DNA of 10,000 bases from Eimeria necatrix (GCF_000499385.1 NW_013654798.1:1-10000); one strand, 5' to 3'; shown: positions 1 through 8,903, numbered from the stretch's first letter. The notes: generated by a model from the letters alone, not told the origin. Program-made: numbers and translations.

Positions 1-60
<60 letters not shown>

Positions 61-86
61 AGCAGCAGCAGCAGCAGCAGCAGCAG
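1..86. repeat. (CTG)20 / (GCA)8 palindromic trinucleotide tract
   Basis: A pure CTG run (1-60) switches after one A to a GCA run (62-86). The two halves are complementary, so the tract can fold into a hairpin. It is cut by the window edge and lies in a CDPK intron. Confidence 0.95.
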
Positions 87-274
87 TTTTTTCCCGTTTT
101 TTGGGGTTTTTGCATGTTTTTGTGTGGATTTTTTCGAGCATTCTGGAACTGAAGTCCATTTTGCGTTGTTTGAGGCATTTAAAGTTCACTAAAAGCCTTT
201 TTTCAGTTCATAAAATGCCTTTTCGGACTTGTGTTTTTTTTTAAGTTGATGAGGCGCTGCGGACTTGTGTTCAG
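1..274 (+). other. 3' part of an upstream CDPK intron
   Basis: The region ends in GTGTTCAG directly before the first kinase exon at 275. It starts with (CTG)20 followed by about eight GCA units, then T-rich DNA. No coding-like peptide is visible. The preceding exon, which should carry the kinase catalytic loop, is left of the window. Confidence 0.75.
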
Positions 275-2785
<2,511 letters not shown>

Positions 2786-3002
2786 TTTCTTTGTCTGTTT
2801 TTCGGCTTTTCTCAAGATGAACTTATTTCGTTATTTGTCACTAAGGCATTTTAGGCCGTGCAGGCGCTGCCTCTTGTTGGGGCCTTTCAGCCCCTTTCTT
2901 TTGTAGCATTTGCTGCTGCCCCGCAGCACTAAAGACCCTTTTGTTCTCTTTCTCTCTGTCCAAACAAATCCGTCCACAACCAACAAAGAATGACCCAACA
3001 GC
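2786..3002 (+). other. CDPK 3' flank, probably 3' UTR
   Basis: Unique sequence between the CDPK stop codon and the GGGGGCCCC array. It is T-rich, with no open frame of interest and no repeat. No poly(A) signal can be assigned with confidence. Confidence 0.4.
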
Positions 3003-3305
3003 ACTCGGGGGCCCCTCACCGCGGCCCTCCGGGGGCCCCCAGGGGCCCCCAGGGGTCCCGGGGGCCCTCGGGGGCCCTTGGGGGCCCCCCGCGGCCCTTC
3101 AGGGGCCCCCAGGGGCCCCCGGGGGCCCCCAGGGACCTTCTAGGGGTCTCGGGGGGCCCCTAAAAGGCAGAGCGAGGGCCTCGGAGGGCCCTGTAGGCGG
3201 TCTTCTTTGGGGGGGCCCCCAAGGGGCCCCCAGAGGGATACCCGCTTAGAGGGGCCCCTAAAGAATTTGGACTTCCTGGGGGCCCCCTAGAGAGGGGCCC
3301 CCCGT
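3003..3305. repeat. GGGGGCCCC array
   Basis: About 300 bp made mostly of G-runs followed by C-runs (GGGGGCCCCC, AGGGGCCCCCAG, GGGGCCCTCGGGGGCCC) with short spacers. Both strands carry many runs of four or more G. Open frames across it encode only Pro/Gly/Ala-rich peptides and are treated as non-coding. Single copies of the motif recur in the AlaDH/PNT gene (4677, 4880, 4918, 5934, 5981) and in an exon near 9787-9812. Confidence 0.9.
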
Positions 3306-3391
3306 GGTTGCCTGTAGCGTCCCCTGGAGCCACAGAAACAGTTTCTTCACGCATTGCTTGTCCCTGGAAAATCTAGTGCTGGGTCTGTTGT
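3306..3391. other. Unique spacer holding first copy of a longer repeat unit
   Basis: Unique sequence whose right half (about 3357-3390, TTGTCCCTGGAAAATCTAGT...) resembles segments at 3435-3497 and 3662-3722. No gene is seen. Confidence 0.5.
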
Positions 3392-3895
3392 CCTAGCTAG
3401 CTAGCTAGCTAGCTAGCTAGCTAGCTCTAGCTCGCGTTGGTCGTCGCTGGAGAGTCTAGTGCTGGGTCGAGGCCTAGAGCTATTATTCAGAGTGGTTAGC
3501 TAGCTAGCTAGCTAGCTAGCTAGCTACCTAGCTAGTTGGCTAGCTAGCTAGCTAGCACTTACTAGGATTTAATGTTATGCCACGTAGAATACCTGATTAT
3601 CCTGACTACATAACTTATCTGAATACGACTAGCTAGCTAGCTAGCTGGCTGTGGTTCGCTTTCCTTGTCTCTGGTGAGTCTAGTGCTTAGTTTGGATGTA
3701 GGGCTGCTGTTGATTAGGGTGGCTAGTTAGCTAGCTAGCTAGCTGTTTAACTAGGTAATTAAGCAGCAAGCTGACTAGCCACTGCCTGGCTGGCTAGCTA
3801 GCCAGCCAGCTCGTCGGCTAGCCAGCCAACTAGCTGGCTGACTAGCTACGCAGCTAGCTAGCTAGCTAACTAGCTAGCTAGCGTGTTGTTCCTAA
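3392..3895. repeat. CTAG tetranucleotide array 2 with degenerate longer units
   Basis: Runs of GCTA (3393-3426, 3496-3555, 3630-3650, 3720-3745, 3780-3890) alternate with less repetitive segments. Three of these share the core CTGG(A/T)(A/G)A(A/G)TCTAGTGCT and two share a CTA-GAGCTATTATTC-like or related segment, so the array has a higher-order structure. The segment 3556-3629 is unique. No gene is seen. Confidence 0.85.
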
Positions 3896-3940
3896 GCGCT
3901 ATTACTGGACCCTTCTACGTGTTGAGTGGGAGGGACTCGC

Positions 3941-3954
3941 GGTGTACGTACACC
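3941..3954. repeat. Palindrome-family copy, GGTGTACGTACACC
   Basis: A perfect 14-bp palindrome in unique DNA between the CTAG array and the AlaDH/PNT gene. The stretch 3896-4188 otherwise holds CAG/CTG tracts (4030-4145), another copy at 4169-4182 (GGTGTACGTACAGC) and the 3' flank of the AlaDH/PNT gene. Confidence 0.9.
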
Positions 3955-4188
3955 TCAGCAGGAGCGGTGGAATGAGAAAATGGAGTTTGGAGCTGCTTCG
4001 GGTCTCCGAGAGCAGCAAAAAGGCGTTAAGTTGCTGCTGCAGCAGCAGTAGCAACTAAGCAGCAGCAGCAGCAGCTGCTGCTGCAGTCGCTGTTGTCGTG
4101 GTGCGGGGCGCTGCGGCTGCGGCGCTGCAGCAGCAGCAGCAGCAGCAGCGGGGGGTGTGGGGCGCGGGGTGTACGTACAGCTGGCAGC

Positions 4189-6054
4189 TCAGGCCTCGAC
4201 AGTGAAGGAAGCGCCCTGCTGCTGCTGCCCCCTGAAGGTGCTGAGCTGCTGCTTGAGCTGCGCAATGGCAGTTTGCTGCTGCGGGAGTTGCTGGATTTCG
4301 TGCTGCAGCAGCTGTTCGACTGGGGTGTACGTACACCCGGTGGCCGCGGCGAGGAAGGCGCTGGTGCAGCAGCCAGCAGCAACAAACAGCCCCTGCTGCA
4401 GCCCCACGAACTGCAGCACTGCTGCCTTCCAGCCCCGGCTAGCTAGCTGCAGCACGAAAGGCATTGCTGCATGCGAAATGGAAAGAGAAGAGCTCTTGGG
4501 AGCGAGGCAGCAGATGTTGGTTGCGGTGTACATACACCTGCCGTTGCTGCTGTAAGTGGGGCTTTCGATCGAGCCCGGCTTCGTAGCAGCAAAGTTGCCG
4601 CCTGCTGCAGCAGCAAGGTCCACTGCAGCAGCGCCTGCTGGCAGCAGCTGCTGCTGCTGCTCCGACAGCAGCACGGGGGCCCTTCCTGCTGCTGGAATTG
4701 CGCAGCCAAAGACCACCTGGGTGGAGGGCAGGATGGCCTCCAGGTTGGCCTGGGAGTACTGCAGTGTACGTACACTGCTGCTGCTGCTGCTGCTGCTGCT
4801 GAGGCGGCTCAGCAGCGCCAAGTCCGAGTCCATCACTGTCACCTGCGCCCCTGCTGCTGCAGCAACTGCTGCAGCACGGGCCCCACAGGGGCCCCCCCCC
4901 AGCACCAACACTGAGGTGGGGGGGGCCCCCGGGGTCTGGCCAAACACTAAACCCTCGGAGTTGGCCAACAAGTTTGCTGCTTGCTGCACCCCCAAGTACG
5001 CAGCAGTGCAGCAGACTGCGTAGTGGACGGGGGCGAAGGTGGGGTTGCTGCTGCTCACGAGGCTGCTGTAGCAGATCAGCGTTGCTGCTGCTGCTGCCAG
5101 CGCCTGCAGCAGCTCCCGCTGCTGCTGCTGCTGCTGCGCGGTCGCAGCAAACGGCACAAAACTAAACAACACCTGCTCACGACGAATGTACTTGTACTCC
5201 TCCGTGCTGGGGGGGTTCACCTGCAACACAAACCCGCATGCATCCATGCATGCATGCATGCATGCACGCATGCATGCATGCATGCATGCGTGCACGCGTG
5301 CGTGCATGCATGCGTGCATGCGCCCCAGGTGTACGTACACCCGACGCATGCGCCCCAGGTGTACGTACACCCGACGCGGGCCCGGGGTGTACAGACACCG
5401 CGGAACAGCGCGAACAGCAAATACAGCAGCAAAACACTGAACAGCAGCAAAACCCTGAACCAACAGCAGCAAAACCCTGAACCAACAGCAGCAAAACCCT
5501 GAACCAACAGCAGCAAAACCCTCAACCAACAGCAGCAAAAGCATGAACCAACAGCAGCAAAACCCTGAACCAACAGCAGCAAACCCCCGAACCAACAGCA
5601 GCAAAAGCGTGAACCGAGAGCAGCAAAAGCGTGAACCAACAGCAGCAAAAGGCTGAACCAACAGCAGCAAACGGCTGCAGCAAGAGCAGCAAAAGGCTGC
5701 AGCAAGAGCAGCAAAAGGCTGCAGCAGCAGCAGCAAAAGGGGACGGACGAGCAGCATGATGTTGGCGTTTTGGTAAACCTGCTCTTTGGTGGCGCACTGC
5801 TGAGCGCCGGCCTGTATGTACAGCTGGTCGGGGAAGCCGGCGCGGGCCGCGAAGCCGGACTGGAAGTACACCGCGTGGCCGTGGGCTATCAACTCCTCCG
5901 CAAAGGCCGGAGTGAGCATAACGCGGTACTCCAGGGGCCCCTCCATGACGGCTCCGAGGGAGGTTTGTTGGGAGGCAGTGGGGGCCCCCAGGAGGGGGGG
6001 GGAGAGCCAGGAAGTTTGGCTCGAAGAGGTGGTCTGGGGCTTCGCGGGCTGCAT
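4189..6054 (-). CDS. Alanine dehydrogenase / transhydrogenase-alpha (AlaDH/PNT) family protein, two exons
   Basis: Exon 1 is 6054-5749 (102 residues), exon 2 is 5220-4189; joined they give 445 residues. After an N-terminal extension of about 31 residues comes the AlaDH/PNT N-domain (EYRVMLTPAFAEELIAHGH, then YIQAGA, then IMLL/VNPPSTEEY across the splice). The NAD(P)-binding domain has the Rossmann loop GGGPCG (210-215) and VTVMD (D233), followed by AVDLAAAAGGN (301-311) and TNICCLAPKSSS (335-346). A Gln-rich tail runs from about 400 to 445. Known members are soluble alanine dehydrogenases and the alpha part of proton-translocating transhydrogenase. No transhydrogenase membrane segments follow, and the length after the Rossmann loop fits the AlaDH type. 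By eye, alanine dehydrogenase catalytic Lys, His and Asp are replaced (N104, P125, A307), so activity is doubtful. Homopolymers of Gln, Ser and Ala interrupt the fold. The start could lie in an unseen upstream exon. Confidence 0.8.
   Translation of the reverse strand: MQPAKPQTTSSSQTSWLSPPLLGAPTASQQTSLGAVMEGPLEYRVMLTPAFAEELIAHGHAVYFQSGFAARAGFPDQLYIQAGAQQCATKEQVYQNANIMLLVRPLLLLLLQPFAALAAAFCCSCCSRLLLLVQPFAAVGSRFCCSRFTLLLLLVRGFAAVGSGFCCCWFMLLLLLVEGFAAVGSGFCCCWFRVLLLLVQGFAAVQCFAAVFAVRAVPRCLYTPGPRRVYVHLGRMRRVYVHLGRMHACMHARVHACMHACMRACMHACMDACGFVLQVNPPSTEEYKYIRREQVLFSFVPFAATAQQQQQQRELLQALAAAAATLICYSSLVSSSNPTFAPVHYAVCCTAAYLGVQQAANLLANSEGLVFGQTPGAPPTSVLVLGGGPCGARAAAVAAAAGAQVTVMDSDLALLSRLSSSSSSSSSVRTLQYSQANLEAILPSTQVVFGCAIPAAGRAPVLLSEQQQQLLPAGAAAVDLAAAAGGNFAATKPGSIESPTYSSNGRCMYTATNICCLAPKSSSLSISHAAMPFVLQLASRGWKAAVLQFVGLQQGLFVAAGCCTSAFLAAATGCTYTPVEQLLQHEIQQLPQQQTAIAQLKQQLSTFRGQQQQGASFTVEA
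4777..4800 (-). repeat. Coding AGC tract (poly-Ser) next to a palindrome copy
   Basis: Eight AGC codons plus AGT encode nine serines in the AlaDH/PNT protein (residues 243-251). They are followed directly by the palindrome copy at 4763-4776, read as Val-Arg-Thr. Confidence 0.85.
5236..5322. repeat. CATG tetranucleotide tract
   Basis: Mostly tandem CATG/CGTG units in the AlaDH/PNT intron, containing many TGCATGCA octamers. TGCATGC-type motifs are known ApiAP2 factor sites in apicomplexans, but inside a microsatellite this is likely chance. Confidence 0.9.
5424..5736. repeat. 22-bp satellite CAGCAGCAAAACCCTGAACCAA
   Basis: About 15 tandem units. Those at 5442-5595 are close to consensus with a 22-bp period. 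Towards 5736 the AAACCCTGAACC part decays to AAAGGCTGCAGCAAG. Each intact unit fuses a CAG run with an AAACCCT telomere-like core. It fills most of the AlaDH/PNT intron and keeps the sense frame free of stops. Confidence 0.92.
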
Positions 6055-6093
6055 TTTCGGAGGCGGAACGCGGCGGCTGTGGACTTGTATTAT

Positions 6094-6122
6094 TTATTAT
6101 TAATTAATCAATTAATTAATTT

Positions 6123-6153
<31 letters not shown>

Positions 6154-6172
6154 TTCATTTATTTATTTATTA
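6094..6172. repeat. AT-rich tract with (TTTA)n microsatellite upstream of AlaDH/PNT
   Basis: ATTAATTAAT repeats (about 6095-6120) followed by TTTA tetranucleotides (about 6121-6170). It starts some 40 bp upstream of the proposed AlaDH/PNT start codon and may belong to its promoter or 5' leader, or to an upstream intron. Confidence 0.9.
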
Positions 6173-6440
6173 GGCCTATGATGACCCGCTGGCTTTTGCG
6201 AATTCGAGATTTTTTCTCTGATGAATATCGGAAAATAATTAATTAATCTGTTTTTCCCAACTTTAAACGCGGAAGACGGGGAAATAGAACGCAAGGCGCT
6301 CGCGCGCGAAGTTTCGAAACGCGCAGCAGCTGTATAGACACCTGACCACCGGCTGTAGTGACCTTCGTCGCCACCCCTCGAGGCTTAGTAACGCGAAAGG
6401 GCATGAATAATATAGAATATTTTAAGGTAAAAGGCACCAT
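6173..6440. other. Non-repetitive intergenic stretch
   Basis: Mixed-composition sequence upstream of the minus-strand AlaDH/PNT gene. It has one palindrome-family copy (TGTATAGACACC, 6331-6342) and a GC-rich patch at 6270-6330. No coding region is supported; it is a reasonable place for the AlaDH/PNT promoter, but no motif proves this. Confidence 0.4.
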
Positions 6441-6534
6441 TAGATATTGGGAAATTATAAAAGGAAATAGTGAGCTATTTCCTTTTATAATTTCCCAATA
6501 GATATTGGGAAATTATAAAAGGAAATAGTGAGCT
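6441..6534. repeat. 36-bp direct repeat with inverted copy between
   Basis: Positions 6441-6476 and 6499-6534 are identical (TAGATATTGGGAAATTATAA and onward). The segment 6475-6500 is the exact reverse complement of 26 bp within each copy (6445-6470 and 6503-6528). It can therefore form a hairpin with a 4-base TGAG loop on the left or a very tight turn on the right. Flanking DNA is unique. Confidence 0.95.
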
Positions 6535-6918
6535 CGCTAGCCAACACCGGGTATGGGGCTGGATGCGAGGTTGGTGCCGTGACTCAGGGCGAGAGTTTTA
6601 TGATATACAGCTTAAGTTTAGGGTTTAGTGTTGACGCATTCGGCGATAATCACCAGTATAATACCATTAAATGCGTTTTAAATAAAGCATTTTAATATCT
6701 TTTGGCTTTTTTGAATAGATCTGGCTTTTAAGGTACCCTCAGCGAGGGTCAACAGTCAGTTCTATTATTCTGGGTTTTTCTTACCTTTCAATAATATGAA
6801 CTCAATTGTATATGCCTATTCAGGGTATACAGTAGTGGTTGGCGAGAATCATGGACTTTAGACAGCAGGTGCAGAGTGTGCACTTAAGTCCGACTAGCCC
6901 AGGGACCATACGTGGTAA
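6535..6918. other. Intergenic stretch without a recognised gene
   Basis: Unique, mostly AT-rich DNA. A short TTTAGGG-like sequence is at 6617-6629 and a small hairpin ACCCTC-AGC-GAGGGT at 6734-6748. Checked for tRNA-like cloverleafs and extended open frames on both strands; none is convincing. Confidence 0.4.
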
Positions 6919-7095
6919 CAGCAGCTCAGGTGACCTTCAGCAGCAGGCTGGGAAGCAGCGGGAAAACGCTGAAAAGAGTTTGAAATGCAGATTTATTCAT
7001 AAATTAAATAAAATAGAAATAATTTAAAGAGTTGAATTTGCGATTTTTGCATTTGAAACAGTGGCGAGCGCCCCGTCCGTCTGCAGTGTCTGTAC
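6919..7095 (+). repeat. Left arm of perfect 177-bp inverted repeat
   Basis: The arm reads CAGCAGCTCAGGTGACCTTC at its outer end and AGTGTCTGTAC at its inner end. By base-by-base reading it is the exact reverse complement of 7297-7473. Its outer boundary is a CAGCAG trinucleotide, its inner boundary a copy of the TGTACAGACAC motif. Confidence 0.95.
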
Positions 7096-7296
7096 GGTCC
7101 GCTGTTCACTACACCGGCGCTCGCGCCACGCCACCGAACAACAGATTCCGCCCTTAAAATGCGTCTTTTTTAATTCTTTCAAAAATATATTTACTTTTAA
7201 TTCAAATTTCAAACATTTCGAGCCTTTAAGCGCCAATTTAACTCAAATAGGCGCCGCTCATCTGCGCACGCGAGCGGCGTGCGCAGGGGTTGCGGT
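7096..7296. other. 201-bp spacer of the inverted repeat
   Basis: The loop has GC-rich ends and an AT-rich middle. Near the right end a perfect hairpin with a 10-bp stem (CTGCGCACGC, 7262-7271; complement 7277-7286) and a 5-base loop is present. No open frame with recognisable protein features is seen. Confidence 0.6.
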
Positions 7297-7473
7297 GTAC
7301 AGACACTGCAGACGGACGGGGCGCTCGCCACTGTTTCAAATGCAAAAATCGCAAATTCAACTCTTTAAATTATTTCTATTTTATTTAATTTATGAATAAA
7401 TCTGCATTTCAAACTCTTTTCAGCGTTTTCCCGCTGCTTCCCAGCCTGCTGCTGAAGGTCACCTGAGCTGCTG
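7297..7473 (-). repeat. Right arm of perfect 177-bp inverted repeat
   Basis: Exact reverse complement of 6919-7095. Outside the arm the sequence continues with CTGCTG on the right but GGTAA on the left, so identity ends at the CAG run. No target-site duplication is evident immediately outside the arms. Confidence 0.95.
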
Positions 7474-7965
7474 CTGCTGCTGCGTCGTTCCTTCAGGTGT
7501 AACCTCCCGTCCGAGCTTTAATGCAAGTTCGAATTGATTTCTTTTATTATTTCTTTTCTAATAATACAAATCAGAATTAAATTGTTCCATTTAATTATAT
7601 TTTTTCGTCTTAGTTCGAAGAACAGACACTGAAAGCGCTGCAAATGCAAATTGGCTGCAGCAGATAAGTGGAAACGCAAATAGACTTTTGAAACTCCCCT
7701 GCTGAGGTGTATGTACAGCTGAAAAATAGACAAATTTGCAACTCGCCGAGAGACAGCTCAGGAAATTTGACATTTAAATTCAAATTTAACTTTTTCAAAT
7801 TTTAAAAAGCTTCCAAATTCTCCCCCAAAAGTTTCCTTTTGATTTGCTGCGTTTTGATCCTCTTGTGGTGTATGTACACCAAGCTGCAGATTGAATTGAA
7901 ACTAATTCAGAGCGTCTCGGGTGTACAGACACCCCAGTGCGCAGGTCTTTGCCTACTTTATTCTT
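7474..7965. other. AT-rich intergenic stretch with three palindrome-family copies
   Basis: AT-rich non-coding DNA. Palindrome-family copies are at 7706-7719 (GGTGTATGTACAGC), 7867-7880 (GGTGTATGTACACC) and 7920-7933 (GGTGTACAGACACC). No gene is supported. Confidence 0.5.
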
Positions 7966-8311
7966 TAGCAGCTGCAGCAGCAGCAGCAGCAGGAGACACT
8001 TGCTGTAATTTCACAGCAGCGGCAATAGCAGCAGCAGCAGCAGCAGCAGGAGACACTTGCTGTTCCTTAGGAGCAGCAGCAGCAAGAGGCAGCAGCAGGA
8101 AGCAACACTTGCTGTCACTTAGCAGCAGCAGCAGCAGGCACATGCTATGTTTTAACAGCAGCAGCAGCAGCAAAAGACACTTGCCGTCCCTCAGCGGCAG
8201 CAGCAGCAGCAGCAGGCACTCGTCGCCCTTTAACAGCAGCAGCAGAAGCAGCAGGAGACACTTGCCGTCTCTTAGCAGCAGCAGCAGCAGCAAGAGACAC
8301 GCGCCGTCTCA

Positions 8312-8349
<38 letters not shown>

Positions 8350-8356
8350 CGAGACA
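7966..8356. repeat. CAG-rich minisatellite with GAGACACTTGCTGT core
   Basis: About nine degenerate units, each a CAG run followed by (A/G)GACACTTGC(T/C)GT(C/T)-like sequence and often CTTAG. The core is intact near 7992, 8049, 8177 and 8256 and decayed elsewhere. Unit length varies roughly from 40 to 60 bp. Frames across it give Ser-rich (+) or Leu-rich (-) repeats such as SRHLPSLSS. Coding use is possible in an Eimeria-like genome but nothing outside the repeat supports a gene. Confidence 0.8.
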
Positions 8357-8496
8357 GTAATGGCGTTTGTTGCATTTGTTGCATTTTTAATTATCATTTG
8401 TGCATGCAAAAGAGATGCATGCAGCAGCTATTGCCAAGTAATTCCATGAAAATATATTTACTTTCATAATAAGTTACTTTCAAAAGTACCTTTTTG

Positions 8497-8498
<2 letters not shown>
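8357..8498. other. AT-rich spacer with TGCATGC motifs
   Basis: Contains two TGCATGC motifs about 15 bp apart (8401-8423). TGCATGC is a known class of ApiAP2 binding site in apicomplexans, so a promoter element is possible; no adjacent gene is certain. Confidence 0.3.

Positions 8499-8536
<38 letters not shown>
8499..8536. repeat. Pure CAG tract
   Basis: Uninterrupted CAG units; read on + in the frame of the following segment they encode poly-Gln leading into REDLLLQLFTFE. Confidence 0.95.
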
Positions 8537-8538
<2 letters not shown>

Positions 8539-8698
8539 GAGGACCTCCTGCTGCAGCTCTTCACCTTCGAAGTTTCTTTTTTTCTTTTTATCTCTTTCTC
8601 TTTTTGCCTTTTCTTCTGCAGCTCTTTTATGAAAATAATTTTAATTTAATTCTTTTATATTTCCCTTTAGGCCTACACATGCACATGGATTTACTAAT

Positions 8699-8770
<72 letters not shown>

Positions 8771-8846
8771 AGCTGCGGTAGCCGATTATCTTTGGGTCTT
8801 TGAAGCAAATGAAATTTCATTTTTAAAATATTTTTTATTCAAATAA
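8537..8846 (+). other. Coding-like segments around CAG tracts, possible exon fragments
   Basis: After the CAG tract at 8499-8536 the plus strand reads QQREDLLLQLFTFE, then hits GTTTCTTTTTTTC, a T-rich donor-like sequence resembling the donor of the first CDPK intron. Possible acceptors are CTTCTGCAG (ending 8621) and CCCTTTAG (ending 8670). The second CAG tract is preceded by HMHMDLLM and followed by QGAAVADYLWVFEANE before a stop at 8844-8846. No family is recognised and the minus strand also reads plausibly (NFEGEELQQEVLS), so strand and gene status are open. Confidence 0.2.
8698..8766. repeat. Pure (CAG)23 tract
   Basis: About 23 uninterrupted CAG units ending in CAAGGAGC. The purity suggests an unstable, length-variable microsatellite. 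Confidence 0.97.
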
Positions 8847-8903
8847 AAATGCTGCCTTCGGGAGGCACTTTCAGTGTACGTACACCTCAAAGGGCCTTAA
8901 AAA

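Larger units (their letters stand above)
5221..5748 (-). other. AlaDH/PNT intron, 528 bp, no stop in the reading frame
   Basis: Donor CTC|GTCCGT at 5748, acceptor GTTTGTGTTGCAG ending at 5221. Removing it joins IMLL to VNPPSTEEY, which restores the family sequence without an insertion. The intron is divisible by three and open in the gene's frame, so an unspliced reading gives a 621-residue product with 176 Leu/Cys/Phe-rich residues. The donor is not a strong consensus; CTCGTCC|GTCCCC would break the frame. Confidence 0.7.

Noticed and set aside
2941..3249. Collagen-like Pro/Gly open frame on + across the GGGGGCCCC array
   Set aside because: Composition is dictated by the repeat, and frames on both strands are equally open; there is no flanking conserved sequence.
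4055..5165. Several plus-strand open frames opposite the AlaDH/PNT gene
   Set aside because: They are Cys/Ala/Ser/Leu-rich antisense readings of CAG tracts and of the recognised minus-strand protein.
5221..5748. Leu/Cys/Phe-rich coding insert within the AlaDH/PNT gene
   Set aside because: The frame is open only because the 22-bp satellite lacks stops in it; the conserved domain is continuous if the segment is removed as an intron with CTC|GTCCGT and TTGCAG boundaries.
6535..6640. Possible tRNA or structured RNA gene
   Set aside because: No anticodon arm, T-arm consensus or cloverleaf pairing could be drawn from the sequence.
7024..7399. Open frames through the inverted repeat arms and spacer
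   Set aside because: The arms give mirror-image frames on opposite strands, and the peptides show no domain or splice context.
7966..8356. CRISPR-like array
   Set aside because: The units are degenerate, have no unique spacers, and the genome is eukaryotic; this is a minisatellite.
7839..8360. Ser-rich plus-strand frame (SRHLPSLSSSS repeats)
   Set aside because: It is a translation of the minisatellite; no recognisable sequence outside the repeat. Kept as a repeat, with coding left open.
8401..8423. TGCATGC pair as an ApiAP2-driven promoter
   Set aside because: The motif is known in apicomplexans, but there is no secure gene next to it and TGCATGCA also arises in CATG microsatellites here.
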